This document shows, one piece after another, positions 38,007 through 49,396 of a stretch of DNA of 64,000 nucleotides. Source of the DNA: Aldrovandia affinis. Lineage: Eukaryota > Chordata > Actinopteri > Notacanthiformes > Halosauridae. Position 1 is the stretch's first letter. Every line of letters starts with the position of its first letter. The position numbers were made by a program, and so were the translations under genes. Under the pieces are notes generated by a model. The model made no database searches, was not told the DNA's origin, and was given only the letters and a program-made list of their open reading frames with translations. The DNA is taken from positions 186,001 through 250,000 of the forward strand of contig JAINUG010000308.1 of NCBI GenBank assembly GCA_029706075.1. Direction: 5' to 3'.

Positions 38007-38067
38007 GATTCCTGAGAGTGATTGGTGCAATAGATTCTACTCACATTCCCATCACCGCAGCCCTGGG
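38007..38067 (+). mobile_element. HARBI1-like transposase fragment
   Basis: The frame FLRVIGAIDSTHIPITAAL matches the first catalytic Asp region of Harbinger/PIF transposases (C-GAIDGTHIPI). It is bordered by tctcatag and G|gtgagt, so it resembles a spliced exon of a Harbinger transposase gene. The repeated gagacag sequences from 38085 to 38350 may be its surrounding element. Confidence 0.6.
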
Positions 38068-38349
38068 TGAGTCACAGTCGTGAGACCGAAAACCCAGGGT
38101 TAAGCCCAAAGTTAGCTTGCTGACCCACCAATCCTGCTTTGTGAGACAGTGCAGCCACCCCTTTTGTGTGCACACGCTCATAGCTTGATCGGAAAAACAA
38201 ACAGGGTTGACAGAGCAAGTTGATAACCACCGTCGTGAGACAGGTTAGCCGTAATTGCCTTTGTTAGGTTTTGTGTAGCAGGCTAACACAAAGATACCCT
38301 GACTATGCTGAACTTCCTTCGGGAGACAGGCCCTTGGTCAGTTCGGTGT

Positions 38350-39540
38350 TACCCATACAGGTGAGTGCAAAACACACCATGCCAAGATTTAAGTAGTAGA
38401 CTATTTGACTAGTCTTGGTCCATTACCCCCCAAAAAATCGACACTGGTGCTGTAAAGGTGTAAAGACCAGACTAGTGATTTTGTGTTTTGAATGTAAAGA
38501 CCGACCAAGTAAAATTGTCTAAATGCAAACAGTAAAAATGCATTTGTGTGTGGCTGCCAACTGCCCTAATTGTTCTGTTAAATTGGAGGAAGCAAACTCT
38601 GTGCCATAGAGGGCCTTGTGCATGCAGGATTTCTTCCAACATTACTGCCTTAACTACTCATTCAGCCATATGCATGTACCACTGTGCATTTGTTATATTT
38701 ATCATGGGTTGTCATGAAAACATGTATAATGTTGAACATGTATTATTATTATTATCATCTAATGTTAGCTTAGTTACATTTTCTGATATCAGGGAAGTCC
38801 AATTCCTAAACTCGAGGATTAACTGTCAAAACAGTTTGCCATAGACGTCAGTATTCTTACTATCTGGGTTACATGCATGTTAGCAAGCCGATTAAATTGC
38901 CAATGCTAGCAATGCTATTATCTTTGGATAAATTTATACGTGTTTGCTAGCATCAAGGCGATAATATTATCGTTAAATTACCATTTCTTTCATTGTAGCA
39001 TAATGTTGGTGGGAGTGAAACATATCTTTACCCTCACTGTTCATGATTTGTGTTTTTCGGTGTCCTTCTGTTCGCGAGCTCACATTAGCAGCGATTGGTA
39101 CGTCATCATTCACAAGGTTCAGTTATGGATATTCCAAAACATACGCGTGTACTCGCCAACGTTAAGAAAAGAAAGGACACATCGGTGTGTCAGTACTTGC
39201 TAAAAGGGCTACTAGGCCTGGCTATCAGGCCATCGAACTAGCTTGTCACTGTGAATTAACACTACAAAGGTAGTTTGTGATTTACAAAACAAAGGATATT
39301 AATTCGTTGGAACGAAATCGTGTTAAACGGTTAGATGCATTATGCAGATGCATATGGTTTCCTAAAATTAATAGCTAACTAAGTTACATTTATTCAACGA
39401 CTGTACTTGCCGCCTACATAATTGTAGGAGCTAATCATGCTAAACTCTCTAAAATAATCTCAAATATTATAGCTATTATATTAATATATAATAGCTAATA
39501 TTCCTGAAATTATAGTTTTAAGGCTAACCTAAAAATAAAG
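38350..39540. other. upstream of dus3l, nothing recognised
   Basis: No gene or clear element was seen. The open frames at 38548-38844 and 38940-39203 lack known motifs. Confidence 0.4.
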
Positions 39541-39615
39541 TACCTGTTCGATCTTCCGTGTATCCACTCTGCAAGTCTAGATTACTTTGCCTTCGAGCAA
39601 GGGAACAGGGGCTTC
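39541..39615 (-). promoter_or_regulatory. dus3l: candidate non-coding first exon of dus3l
   Basis: dus3l coding exon 1 is preceded by a splice acceptor (tgtatttcag at 34849), so a 5' UTR exon must lie upstream. On the minus strand a plausible donor AACAG|gtactt occurs at about 39541, after a moderately GC-rich stretch. This is inference from one splice motif only. Confidence 0.25.
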
Positions 39616-39749
39616 ACGGAGCTGGGAACATGTGGGTACTGTAGTGTCACACATTTACGGCTCCGTACTGCATTTCAAATATTCGTATCGTTAGTTCCTA
39701 CTTCTTCTTCAGTGGTTCTCAATCTCGGTCCTCTATATGCTCATTTTTC

Positions 39750-40330
39750 TTGAAGGCGTATTACCGCCTGCCACAGGTCCGGAAGTTCCTCAACACTATA
39801 AAATAATTAAAAAAAGAAAAAAACACATCTTTCACCCTGGCATGCAGACCAGTGGCATAGAAGAAGTCCAGGACACATTGATATACATTTGCCATATTCT
39901 CACAAGGTCCCAACAATAATTTAAGAGAGAAGGAAGTCAACGCCTGCCATATATCTATACCCGTCCCTGCATTCCCTTGAATAATTAACACAGTTTAAAA
40001 GCACATGTTTAACAGTTTCTGGAACTTTGCACATATCACAGAGCCCATCCTTGTGTTTACCCACTACCAAAAGCCCAGCCCTCAGATCACAATGCCCAAC
40101 CTCAGCCTGGCCAACAGTACCCCCTCCCGCTTGCTCCTGAATGTAGGACCTCCCTTCCCCACCCCACTCTGAATGGCATATAGATGTCTCCCCTTTCTGT
40201 CTGTGTCCCACTCCTTTTGCCAGAGAAGCCTCAAACCCTCCCCAATGCTACTCTTCACCTTCCCCCCACCCAAGGGGACAGAAACTCCCACCTGTGGAAA
40301 ATCCAGTGAAGCCTTAGCCAGCATCCTGAG
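39750..40330 (-). mobile_element. I/Nimb-like LINE 3' coding fragment
   Basis: Minus-strand frames carry WQKEWDTDRKGRHLYAI, then VLLARLRLG, GLCDMCKVPETVKHVLLNC and finally FFYATGLHARV. This order is typical of the region after RNase H in I-clade LINEs (K-GRHLY, LARLRLGH, C--C--PETV-H-L--C, F---TGL--R). One or two frameshifts separate the pieces. Confidence 0.75.
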
Positions 40331-40559
40331 TATGCTGGTTTTACTTTCAACCAGAACTACAGTTCCTGAAGTATAACAAGCTGTTAATTGTATTTAATTA
40401 GACACTTTTAATGTCTAATAAAGGATTATTAAATGGTACCCTCTCAATGCAACCTTATTTCAGAAACAAATATCCATGTTACTAGTCATATTTATATAAT
40501 TTAAGGATTTTTATCAGTCATATCAGTTCTTAGACTAATACAAAAATTCAGCAAAAATT

Positions 40560-40760
40560 TATTTTGCAAGAGCTTCTGAAAGTAGCAAGTAGCTGTGGAG
40601 AGTAAGGGATGAGTAGCTGAAAGATATTCCATTAACGGCAGTAAGAACCATAGCAGCTGCATCCTGCACCAGTTGGAGAGTTCTGAAGGAAGAGTTAGTG
40701 CAGCCTGCTAGTAAAGCATTACAGTAATCTAGTCTTGAGGTTATAAAAAGCATGAATCTT
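40560..40760 (-). mobile_element. L2-type LINE reverse transcriptase fragment
   Basis: The minus-strand frame reads FITSRLDYCNALLAGC and later LQLVQDAAAMVL. This is the conserved L2/Rex-type RT tail (ITSRLDYCNALLAGL..LQ-VQNAAARVL). Confidence 0.8.
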
Positions 40761-41110
40761 TTTTCAGCATCATGCTGGGATTAAATCTTCCTTAATTTTA
40801 ATATTTCTGAGGTAAAAGACCCTATCATCAAAGTAGGTTGACAACTTTCATTTGAAGTGTACTTCTTACTAAGTATAAAGATACCGGAAAATGCATTTTT
40901 AAGCATGGTCATAGATAAACCATAAAAGCTTTAACTGTAGTGCTTTGTGTTGTCACTAGAGGGAAGCAATAGCAAGGAGATACTTCTGAAAGATGTTATC
41001 TTTGGGATTTTGTTTCCATTCTTTTTCAGGGGAAACTTGGAATCATGTGATTTCCATGGGATCTAGCAGTTTGCATTAAATATGTACACGTATATATATA
41101 TATATATACA

Positions 41111-41890
41111 CACTACCGGTCAAAAGTTTTAGAACACCCCCATTTTCCAGTTTTTACTTAAATTTAAGCAGTTCAAGTCCAGTGAATAACCTGAAATGGT
41201 ACAAAGGTAAGCGGTAAAGTGCCAAAGGTAAAAAAAATTAAGAGTTTAGGTTACCAAAAACTGAAAAATAATGTACATTTCAGAGTTATAAACAGAGTTT
41301 CAGAACATTTCCCTTTTCAGGGAACAAGTAATGGGTTAACGTGGGTTAACAGTCACTCTGTGCAAGTCGCCGACTCTGGATCCAGCAAAAGAGCCCCAGA
41401 CCATCACGCTTCCTTCTCCATGTTTGACAGCTGGTGTCACACACTGAGGAACCATCAATTTTGATCCACTGGCAGTGCTTCATGGCCCAGGCAAGCCTAT
41501 TTTTCTTATTTTGCTATCTTAGCAATGGCTTTACTGCCACTCGACTTGTCAAACCTGCAGCTCGAAGTCTTCTCTTCACAGTTGAAACTGAGACTTCCTT
41601 ACTTCGACCAGTGTTAAGCTGTGCTTGAAGCTGTTGTCCTGTGAGCCGCCTATCACGCAAGCTGTTGACTCTCAGAAACTTGTCTTCTAATTTTGTTGTG
41701 ACTTTGGGTCTGCCAGACCTCTTCCTGTCAGAGCTTCCTCCAGTTTCCAAGTGCCTTTTTATTGATGGTGTAGGAAACTACTCACTGCCAAAAAATATAC
41801 ATTAGTTTTTAGTTTTTGGTAACCTAAACTTTTTTTTTTTTAACCGCTTACCTTTGTACCATATCAGGTTATTCACTGGACTTGAACTGT
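41111..41890. mobile_element. Tc1-like element rearranged into a head-to-head palindrome
   Basis: The left edge (cactaccggtcaaaagttttagaac) and the following about 110 bp are repeated inverted at 41790-41890. Minus-strand coding pieces are GGSSDRKRSGRPKVTTKLED at 41745 and a central HGE(G)SVMVWG region at 41350-41450. It is the same family as 44925-46783, and both halves derive from its 5' end. Confidence 0.75.
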
Positions 41891-42114
41891 CATATATTTA
41901 AAAAACAACAGTTATTAAACAATGAAATGCTTATTCACAAAAGCAGCCATCATAGCTAACTGCAACATAGACATGGCAGCAGCAGTGCAACAATATAACA
42001 TGAAGACAACACAACACCATAACATTACTCACGTTACACCACATGTCATGTCAGCATTGTAAGACACATAAGTAGACACAACACAGCATATCAGGATGAT
42101 TTAAAGTAGGCCTG

Positions 42115-42375
42115 CCTACAGTGGCCAATGTTCAACGCTGGCCACTGCGACCAGGGTTTGATTCCACTGGCTCAGAGTCGGCTCTGGCCGGGAGTGGCAC
42201 TAGGGAGCGGCAATTGGCTGTCCACCCCAGGGAGGGGGCAGGGAAGCCGACATGAATTCGCTGCGTATAGGAGTGGCGCTGGAGTACCGGCGTTATGGTC
42301 GACGGCTTGGCGGGTGCCGTCTTGGAGGAGACGATACTTCGCCTTTGTCACTGCCGGTCTTTGGGGGGATTGACA
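42115..42375 (+). mobile_element. tRNA-Glu-headed SINE, diverged
   Basis: It shares ggctctggccgggagtgg, ggcaattggctgtccacccc and gccgacatgaattcgctgcg with the full copy at 32470. The head is mutated and the A tail is lost. Confidence 0.75.
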
Positions 42376-43120
42376 TGAAAAATTTGTTTTAATTTCAGGC
42401 TGTAAGGCAACGAAAGGTGACATTTTTGAGATGGGGTGTAGACTTTGAAGGGGCACTGTACATAAAATATACAACATGACTATCATTTTCCTCTAATGTA
42501 TAAAATATATATTACTAATATTTCCACAAGCCAGATTCATAGCACTGGCATGTATATGGTTAGAATAAAACCAACCAGACCACAACACTAACTTTGGAAT
42601 TAAGCACCGACTCATTTAGATCACAGCACTGACCCTAAGAACCCTGTGCTCCGAGCAGGCTGCCACTAACCCAATACAAAACACAAAAGCACAAGGGAAT
42701 GTGTCCAGTCCAGCTGTTGTGTGGCCTCTGGGCTCTAGCGGTATCTGTCTGAGGGTATGTAGAAGACTCAAACTATCTGTGGGGGAGGGGCTGTCACACA
42801 GTCACAGTGATGAGAGGAAGACAGATGTAACAGAAATGAGGGACACAGTCCAGAACCGATTTTATTTTGGTGACACAAGCGACCGATGACTGTAAGGGAC
42901 CAAAAATACACGTAACCCCCCGCCTCTTTCTCCCCCCGCCCCTTTCTCCCCCCTTTCCTCTCCTCTCAGAAGCTCAGTTCAGTTAAACAGCACCCGAGAA
43001 GGGGACTGGGGTTTTGTTTGAGAGCCTCAGATCTCAGTCCTATGAGCTCAGTTTTGAAACACAGATCTAAGATCAGAGCCTGTATGTATAAAGCATCTGA
43101 GAGTAGAAGTGCTGATCAGG
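42376..43120. other. intergenic, nothing firm
   Basis: A C-rich stretch (cccgcccctttctccc type) lies at 42915-42960. At 43055-43120 there is a partial extra copy of the left end of the MITE that follows. No gene was recognised. Confidence 0.4.
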
Positions 43121-43122
43121 GG

Positions 43123-43267
43123 CCGTATGTACAAAGATTCTAAGAGTAGGAGTGCTGATCTAGGATCAGTTTCACCTTTTAGCTCATAATGGATATGGTT
43201 AGGATATGGACAGGGGAAACCTGATTCTAGATCAACACCCGTACTCTTAGAATCTTTGTACATACTA
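43123..43267. mobile_element. palindromic MITE
   Basis: Long inverted ends: gtatgtacaaagattctaag with agtaggagtgctgatctagg at the left and, reversed, ctagatcaacacccgtactc with ttagaatctttgtacatac at the right. This is a common salmoniform-type repeat. Confidence 0.75.
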
Positions 43268-43485
43268 GCAACCTGCTGATTGACAGATTACCATTCCTAG
43301 TCGTTAAATAAACCTCCAAATGGCCTTCAGCTGTCTGTAGTCCAAATCGCTTAACTTTGTTCAGGTGCGGGACTGCGGGCTGCTGGGAAATGTAGGTTTT
43401 TCCTCTCCAGTGGCTCCCACGAAGTAAAGAGGCAGGCCGCCATTTCCTCGTCCTGCCCCTTGGGATGCCACAATATATATATATA

Positions 43486-44916
<1,431 letters not shown>

Positions 44917-44924
44917 TATATATA

Positions 44925-46783
44925 CACTACCGGGTAAAAGTTTTAGAACACCCCCATTTTTCCTGTTTTTACTGAAATTGAAGCAGTTCAAGACCAGTGA
45001 ATAACCTGAAATGGTACAAAGGTAAGCGGTAAACTGCCAGAGGTTAGAAAAAAAGGTTAGGTTACCAAAAACTGAAAAATAATGTAAATTTTTTGGCAGT
45101 GAGTAGTTTCTTACACCATGAAAAGGCACTTGCAAACTGGAGGAAACTCTGACAAGAAGAGGTCTGGCAGACCCAAACCCACAACAAAATCAGAAGACAA
45201 GTTTCTGAGAGTCAACGGCATGATAGGTGGCTCACAGGACAACAGCTTCAAGCACAGCTTAACACTGGTCGAAGTAAGGAAGTCTCAGTTTCAACAGTGA
45301 AGAGAATACTTCGAGCTGCAGGTTTGACAGGACGAGTGGCAGTAAGAAAGCCATTGCTAAGATGGCAAAATAAGAAAAAGAGGCTTGTCTGGGCCATGAA
45401 GCACACCCGGGGACTACTGAAGACTGGAAGAAGGTCTTATGGACCGATGAATCAAAATTTGAAATCTTCGGTTCATCACGCAGGGTTTTTGTATGCCGTC
45501 GAGTAGGCGAAAGGATGGTTCCTCAGTGTGTGACACCAACTGTCACGTCTTGTGTTCGTGTTCCCCGTAATTAGGTGTTTTAGTTTATTCCATGTTTTCC
45601 TGGTTGTCCGGTCTGTGTTTTCATTTTCACTTACCTGTTTCCAGTCTTGTCATTGTATTGTCGTTTTCACCTGTTCCTCATGTGTCTGATTGCAGTTAGC
45701 TGCATTCGTGTTAATTCCTGATTGTTTCTTGTTATGTCTAAATGTATATAAGCTGTGTGTTTTCCCATGTTCGTTGCCAGATTGTCTTGTGCTTTGCTTA
45801 TGCCTACACAACTTTCCAGCGTTCTCTTTGTTTACCCGTGTTTTGTTTCCTCGTGTTCGTGCTTCCGTGTTCAGTCCTGTCTCAGTCTCGTTCCCAATCC
45901 ACCTGTTTGTGCTCCTTGTGGTTCCTGCCCTGCTCCTCTCTGTGTTCCCCGGACTGATTCCCTGTTATCGACCTCCGCCAGCCCATTGACCACGTCTTGC
46001 CTGCCTCTGACACACCTGAAGCCTGGAACGAACTTTGCCTGTCCCCGACCACTCTTTGGATTCCTGTATTGCCCTGATTGCTCCCATATGAACTTTGTCT
46101 GTCTTTGCAATAAAGAACATTATTGCATTCTTGGGTCCGCGCCTGGTTTTTCTACTCCGTTCTTGACAACCAACTGTCAAACATGGAGGAGGAAGCCTGA
46201 TGGTCTGGGGCTCTTTTGCTGGATCCAGAGTCGGTGACTGGCACCCTGAACCAAAAGGGCTACAACAGCATTTTGCAGCGCCATGCAATACCCTCTGGTC
46301 AGGGGTTCATCCTACAGCAAGATAATGACTCAAAACATACCTCCAGGCTATGCCAGAACTAACTTAGAAGAAAAGAACAAGACAGTAGGCTTCAAATCAT
46401 GGAATAGCCAGCACAGTCTCCAGACTTAAACCCCATCGAGCTGATTTGGATTGAACTGGACAGAAGGGTGAAAGCAAAGCAACCTACAGGTGCAACACAT
46501 TTGTGGGAACTTCTGCAACAGTGTTGGGAAGAACTTTCTGAACAATATTTGATTTCCATTGTAGAAAGAATGCCACGAGTGTGTTCGGCTGTTATATCTG
46601 CAAAAGGTGGCTACTTTGATGAGTCAAAAATGTAGATTCAATTTTGTTAAACAAAACAATTCCATAATTTTTTTTTTATCTCCAATTGTTTATTTGTTCT
46701 ATGCTTTAGTTTCAGAGTACATTGAAAGATTCAACTGCGTAATTACAATAATGGAGGTGTTCTAAAACTTTTGACCGGTACTG
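44925..46783 (+). mobile_element. Tc1-like element B, split by a solo LTR
   Basis: Ends are cactaccgggtaaaagttttagaac and the inverse gttctaaaacttttgaccgg. Coding traces: SDKKRSGRPKPTTKSEDKFL, AAGLTGRVAVRKPLLRWQNK, VCDTN then, after the inserted [21 protein letters not shown] and HPTARQ-type sequence with many stops. It abuts element A with only tatatata between them. Confidence 0.85.
45541..46168 (+). mobile_element. solo LTR (628 bp) with 6-bp target duplication
   Basis: The element begins tgtcacgtcttg and ends gttcttgaca (TG..CA). It is flanked by accaac at 45535-45540 and 46169-46174. It carries a TATA box tatataag (45745-45752) and a polyadenylation signal aataaa (46109-46114), as expected for U3-R-U5. 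It interrupts the transposase of Tc1 element B between codons for a Thr-Asn/Thr-Val-Lys stretch. No gag-pol or second LTR is present, so it probably arose by LTR-LTR recombination. The family is probably Ty3/Gypsy, but without a primer site this is a guess. Confidence 0.88.
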
Positions 46784-46789
46784 TATATA

Positions 46790-47836
46790 TACAGCCAAAT
46801 ATAAGGAAGGGGATAGTTACGGATTCGGATGGTTACCATGCTGTACCATACTGTGCGGTGGAAAAGTGCCATTACTCTAAAAGAGCTACAGAGTTCAGTG
46901 GCTGAGAATGGAGTAATAGTGCATCAGTCAACAATATCAAAAGCACCGCATAATGCTGGCCTGTATGGCAGGGTGGCAAGAAGAAACCCATTACTTAAAA
47001 CAAAACTCAAATCTCAAAAACGTAATCTCAAAGCCCACCTGGAGTTTGCCAAAGAATGTGTGATAAAGATGTGGGAAAAGGTTTTGTGGTGAGATGAGAC
47101 AAAAATACAGCTTTGCAAATGCAAACCATTGTTATGTATAAGGACCCAGACGCAGACCAGGTGCAAAAACCTAACAAACTGCCTATGCCCAAAACAGGTA
47201 ACAAACCATCCCTACAGTGAACCATGGCGGTGGCAGTATCATGCTATGGGAATGCTTCTCTTCAGTAGGGAATAATGGATGTAATAATGGATGGAGAAAA
47301 GTACAGGCAGATACTGCAAGAAAACCTATTTCAGTCTCCCAAAAAACTGAAGCTGGGGCAAAAATTCACCATTCAGCAGGACAATAATCCAAAGCCCAGG
47401 GCCAAGAATAAAATAGTGAATGTCCTTGAGTGGCCCATTCAAAGTCTTGACTTGAACCCCATCAAGAATCTGTGGCACAAGTTGAAAATTGCTGTCCATA
47501 AGCAATGTCCAAGCAACTTGAGAGAGCTGCAGAAATTATGCCAGGAAGAACCTCCAACCAGTGTGCAAAGTTGGTAGAAACGTACCCAAAAAAACAAAGC
47601 TGTTATTGCAGCGAAAGGTGCTTCCACCAAATATCAATGCAAGGGCTCTGAATACTAATACAAGCAGCATATTTCAGTTTTTTCTTTTTCTTTAAAATAT
47701 TTGCTGACAGAACGAATGACTTCTTTATAAAAATGTATAAAAAAATATTACATGTAAACAAAACATGAACATATCATTGCAATCCAGCAACATTTGAAAA
47801 CTTTCCAAGGGACTGAGTACTTTTACAAAGCACTGT
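46790..47836 (+). mobile_element. Tc1-like element C, 5' damaged
   Basis: The transposase frame reads ITLKELQSSVAENGVIVHQS, then KAHLEFAKECVIKMWEKVLW, then a stop in place of the Ser of WSDET. Later traces are [28 protein letters not shown] (second Asp) and WPIQSLDLNPIKNLWHKLK (Glu changed to Lys). The right end resembles gtacttttacaaagcactg. The stretch 47130-47200 (gacccagacgcagaccagg) is foreign to the transposase. Confidence 0.8.
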
Positions 47837-49167
47837 TCATTCTTAAAAATAACAAAGTTATTTTATATTTAGTTAGTTAATTAATACAAATTCCGGATAT
47901 GCTTTTTCTCGTGTGGAAATAAATCCTCAACTACGCGTTACAGGAGCGTCAACACACAGTTGGCAACTGTTCCCTCCTCATTCTCTGAAAGGATGATAGC
48001 ACAATCTCAACACATAGCATAGCAAGCTGTATCAGCCTGAAGTTTAGCAGTGTAATATTATCCAAGCACCAGCATGGCCAGCTAACGTTAGCTAAACTAG
48101 TTGCTGGATATAACACCCATTTAAAAGTTGTGAGGAGACCGATTAAATTAACATTGCATATAAAGCAAACTAAAAATACTGCATTTTAGCAATAAATTAC
48201 TTAGTAGGCAACTCAGTGTAAATGTTGGTAATGTTATTTTCAGTGTTGATTGTTCTAAAATAACCTAAATCTATGCCTTTATCCTGCAATGTTTTTCTAT
48301 TGTTTTCTCATTTGCCATATACTGCTGGTTTATATGGTTGGGGGGAATGTTTGATAAAATACAGTAACGAATCAAAACAAGGGTGCACATGAATGTTGTG
48401 GATGGAACTGTAATATACTGTAGTTAAACCCCCACTCCACCATAATGCTCATATATGCACCTTTCCTTCCACCACTACACCACTGATAAAAAGGCACGAG
48501 AAAGTGGTAATGTGGAGTCTTACCCCCTCCCTTCAATACCCTACTATGGAGTATCCATCTCCTGACAATAAGGGAGGGGTAGTTCTGAATGGACATTACT
48601 GGACATCACATTCAACATGGACTGTATGGGTCACCTGCCACTGGACAAAGAGCTTTATTGCTGAGGGTTGATGCAAATAACAGAAACTGTCATCTACAAT
48701 TCACCAATGCACAGTCCTTCCCTCGACTAAATTGAGATTTGTGTTAATGTGACACGAGCAACTTCAGTTTGCAGCTGAAACCTGATGCACTGAAGTGTTA
48801 ATGCACGGGTAAAAGTCACGGCAAGATTTGATTGGTTCACTTAAGAGGCCTCTTCAAACGAGAACCCGTATCGATGTGTATAGTACAAAACACACATTGT
48901 TTTCCACTTGCCTTCAGAAGTAGCCAGTTCATTCACAAGTATACATTTTAAACATGATTCGTTTGTTTTAGATTATACCTATCAATGCATACTGAGGAAA
49001 AACTAACCCGAACTCTACTCAACGAGTAAATAAAACTAACTCTAACTCTACTCAACTAACTCTCACCACAACAAAACAAATACTTTGACGTTGAGAGTCA
49101 AAGTAATTTCTGTTCTACTGTTATTATGTCTGAGATGTGGTCTTGAGCTTCCCTTTCTCCTTGGCGG
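47837..49167. other. far upstream of myom1, nothing recognised
   Basis: This is unique-looking AT-rich sequence with no gene. The minus-strand ORF at 48372-48596 has no recognised relatives. Confidence 0.4.
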
Positions 49168-49200
49168 CTATATTTAACGGAGTCTCTTTCCATAAAAGGT
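49168..49200 (+). promoter_or_regulatory. myom1: MEF2 site and CArG box, candidate myom1 muscle promoter
   Basis: CTATATTTAA (49168-49177) fits the MEF2 consensus YTAWWWWTAR and can also serve as a TATA box. CCATAAAAGG (49190-49199) is a perfect CArG box for SRF. About 200 bp on, a candidate exon ends TTTG|gtaagt at 49396, which could be the non-coding first exon of myom1. The link to myom1 is inference from position and motif type. Confidence 0.55.
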
Positions 49201-49396
49201 AGTGACTGTGTCCCCATACATTCTGCCGAGTAGCAGCGTTATTTTTGCTCCGTGGATCAGTCCTGCCCGCCTCCCCGCTGCCTCGCGCCGCTTAGCCCGG
49301 ATCCCTTCTTACTTGCCTGCTTTTGGAGTTGTTCCTCTCGCTTGATTTTTTTCTCCTTTTTTTTTTTACAAGTTGGCATCGTTTGGTATCGCTTTG

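Noticed and set aside
45690-46237. Open frames of 99-160 codons, Ser/Pro/Cys-rich
   Set aside because: They lie inside the solo LTR and run across its edge into Tc1 sequence; no retroviral protein motif.
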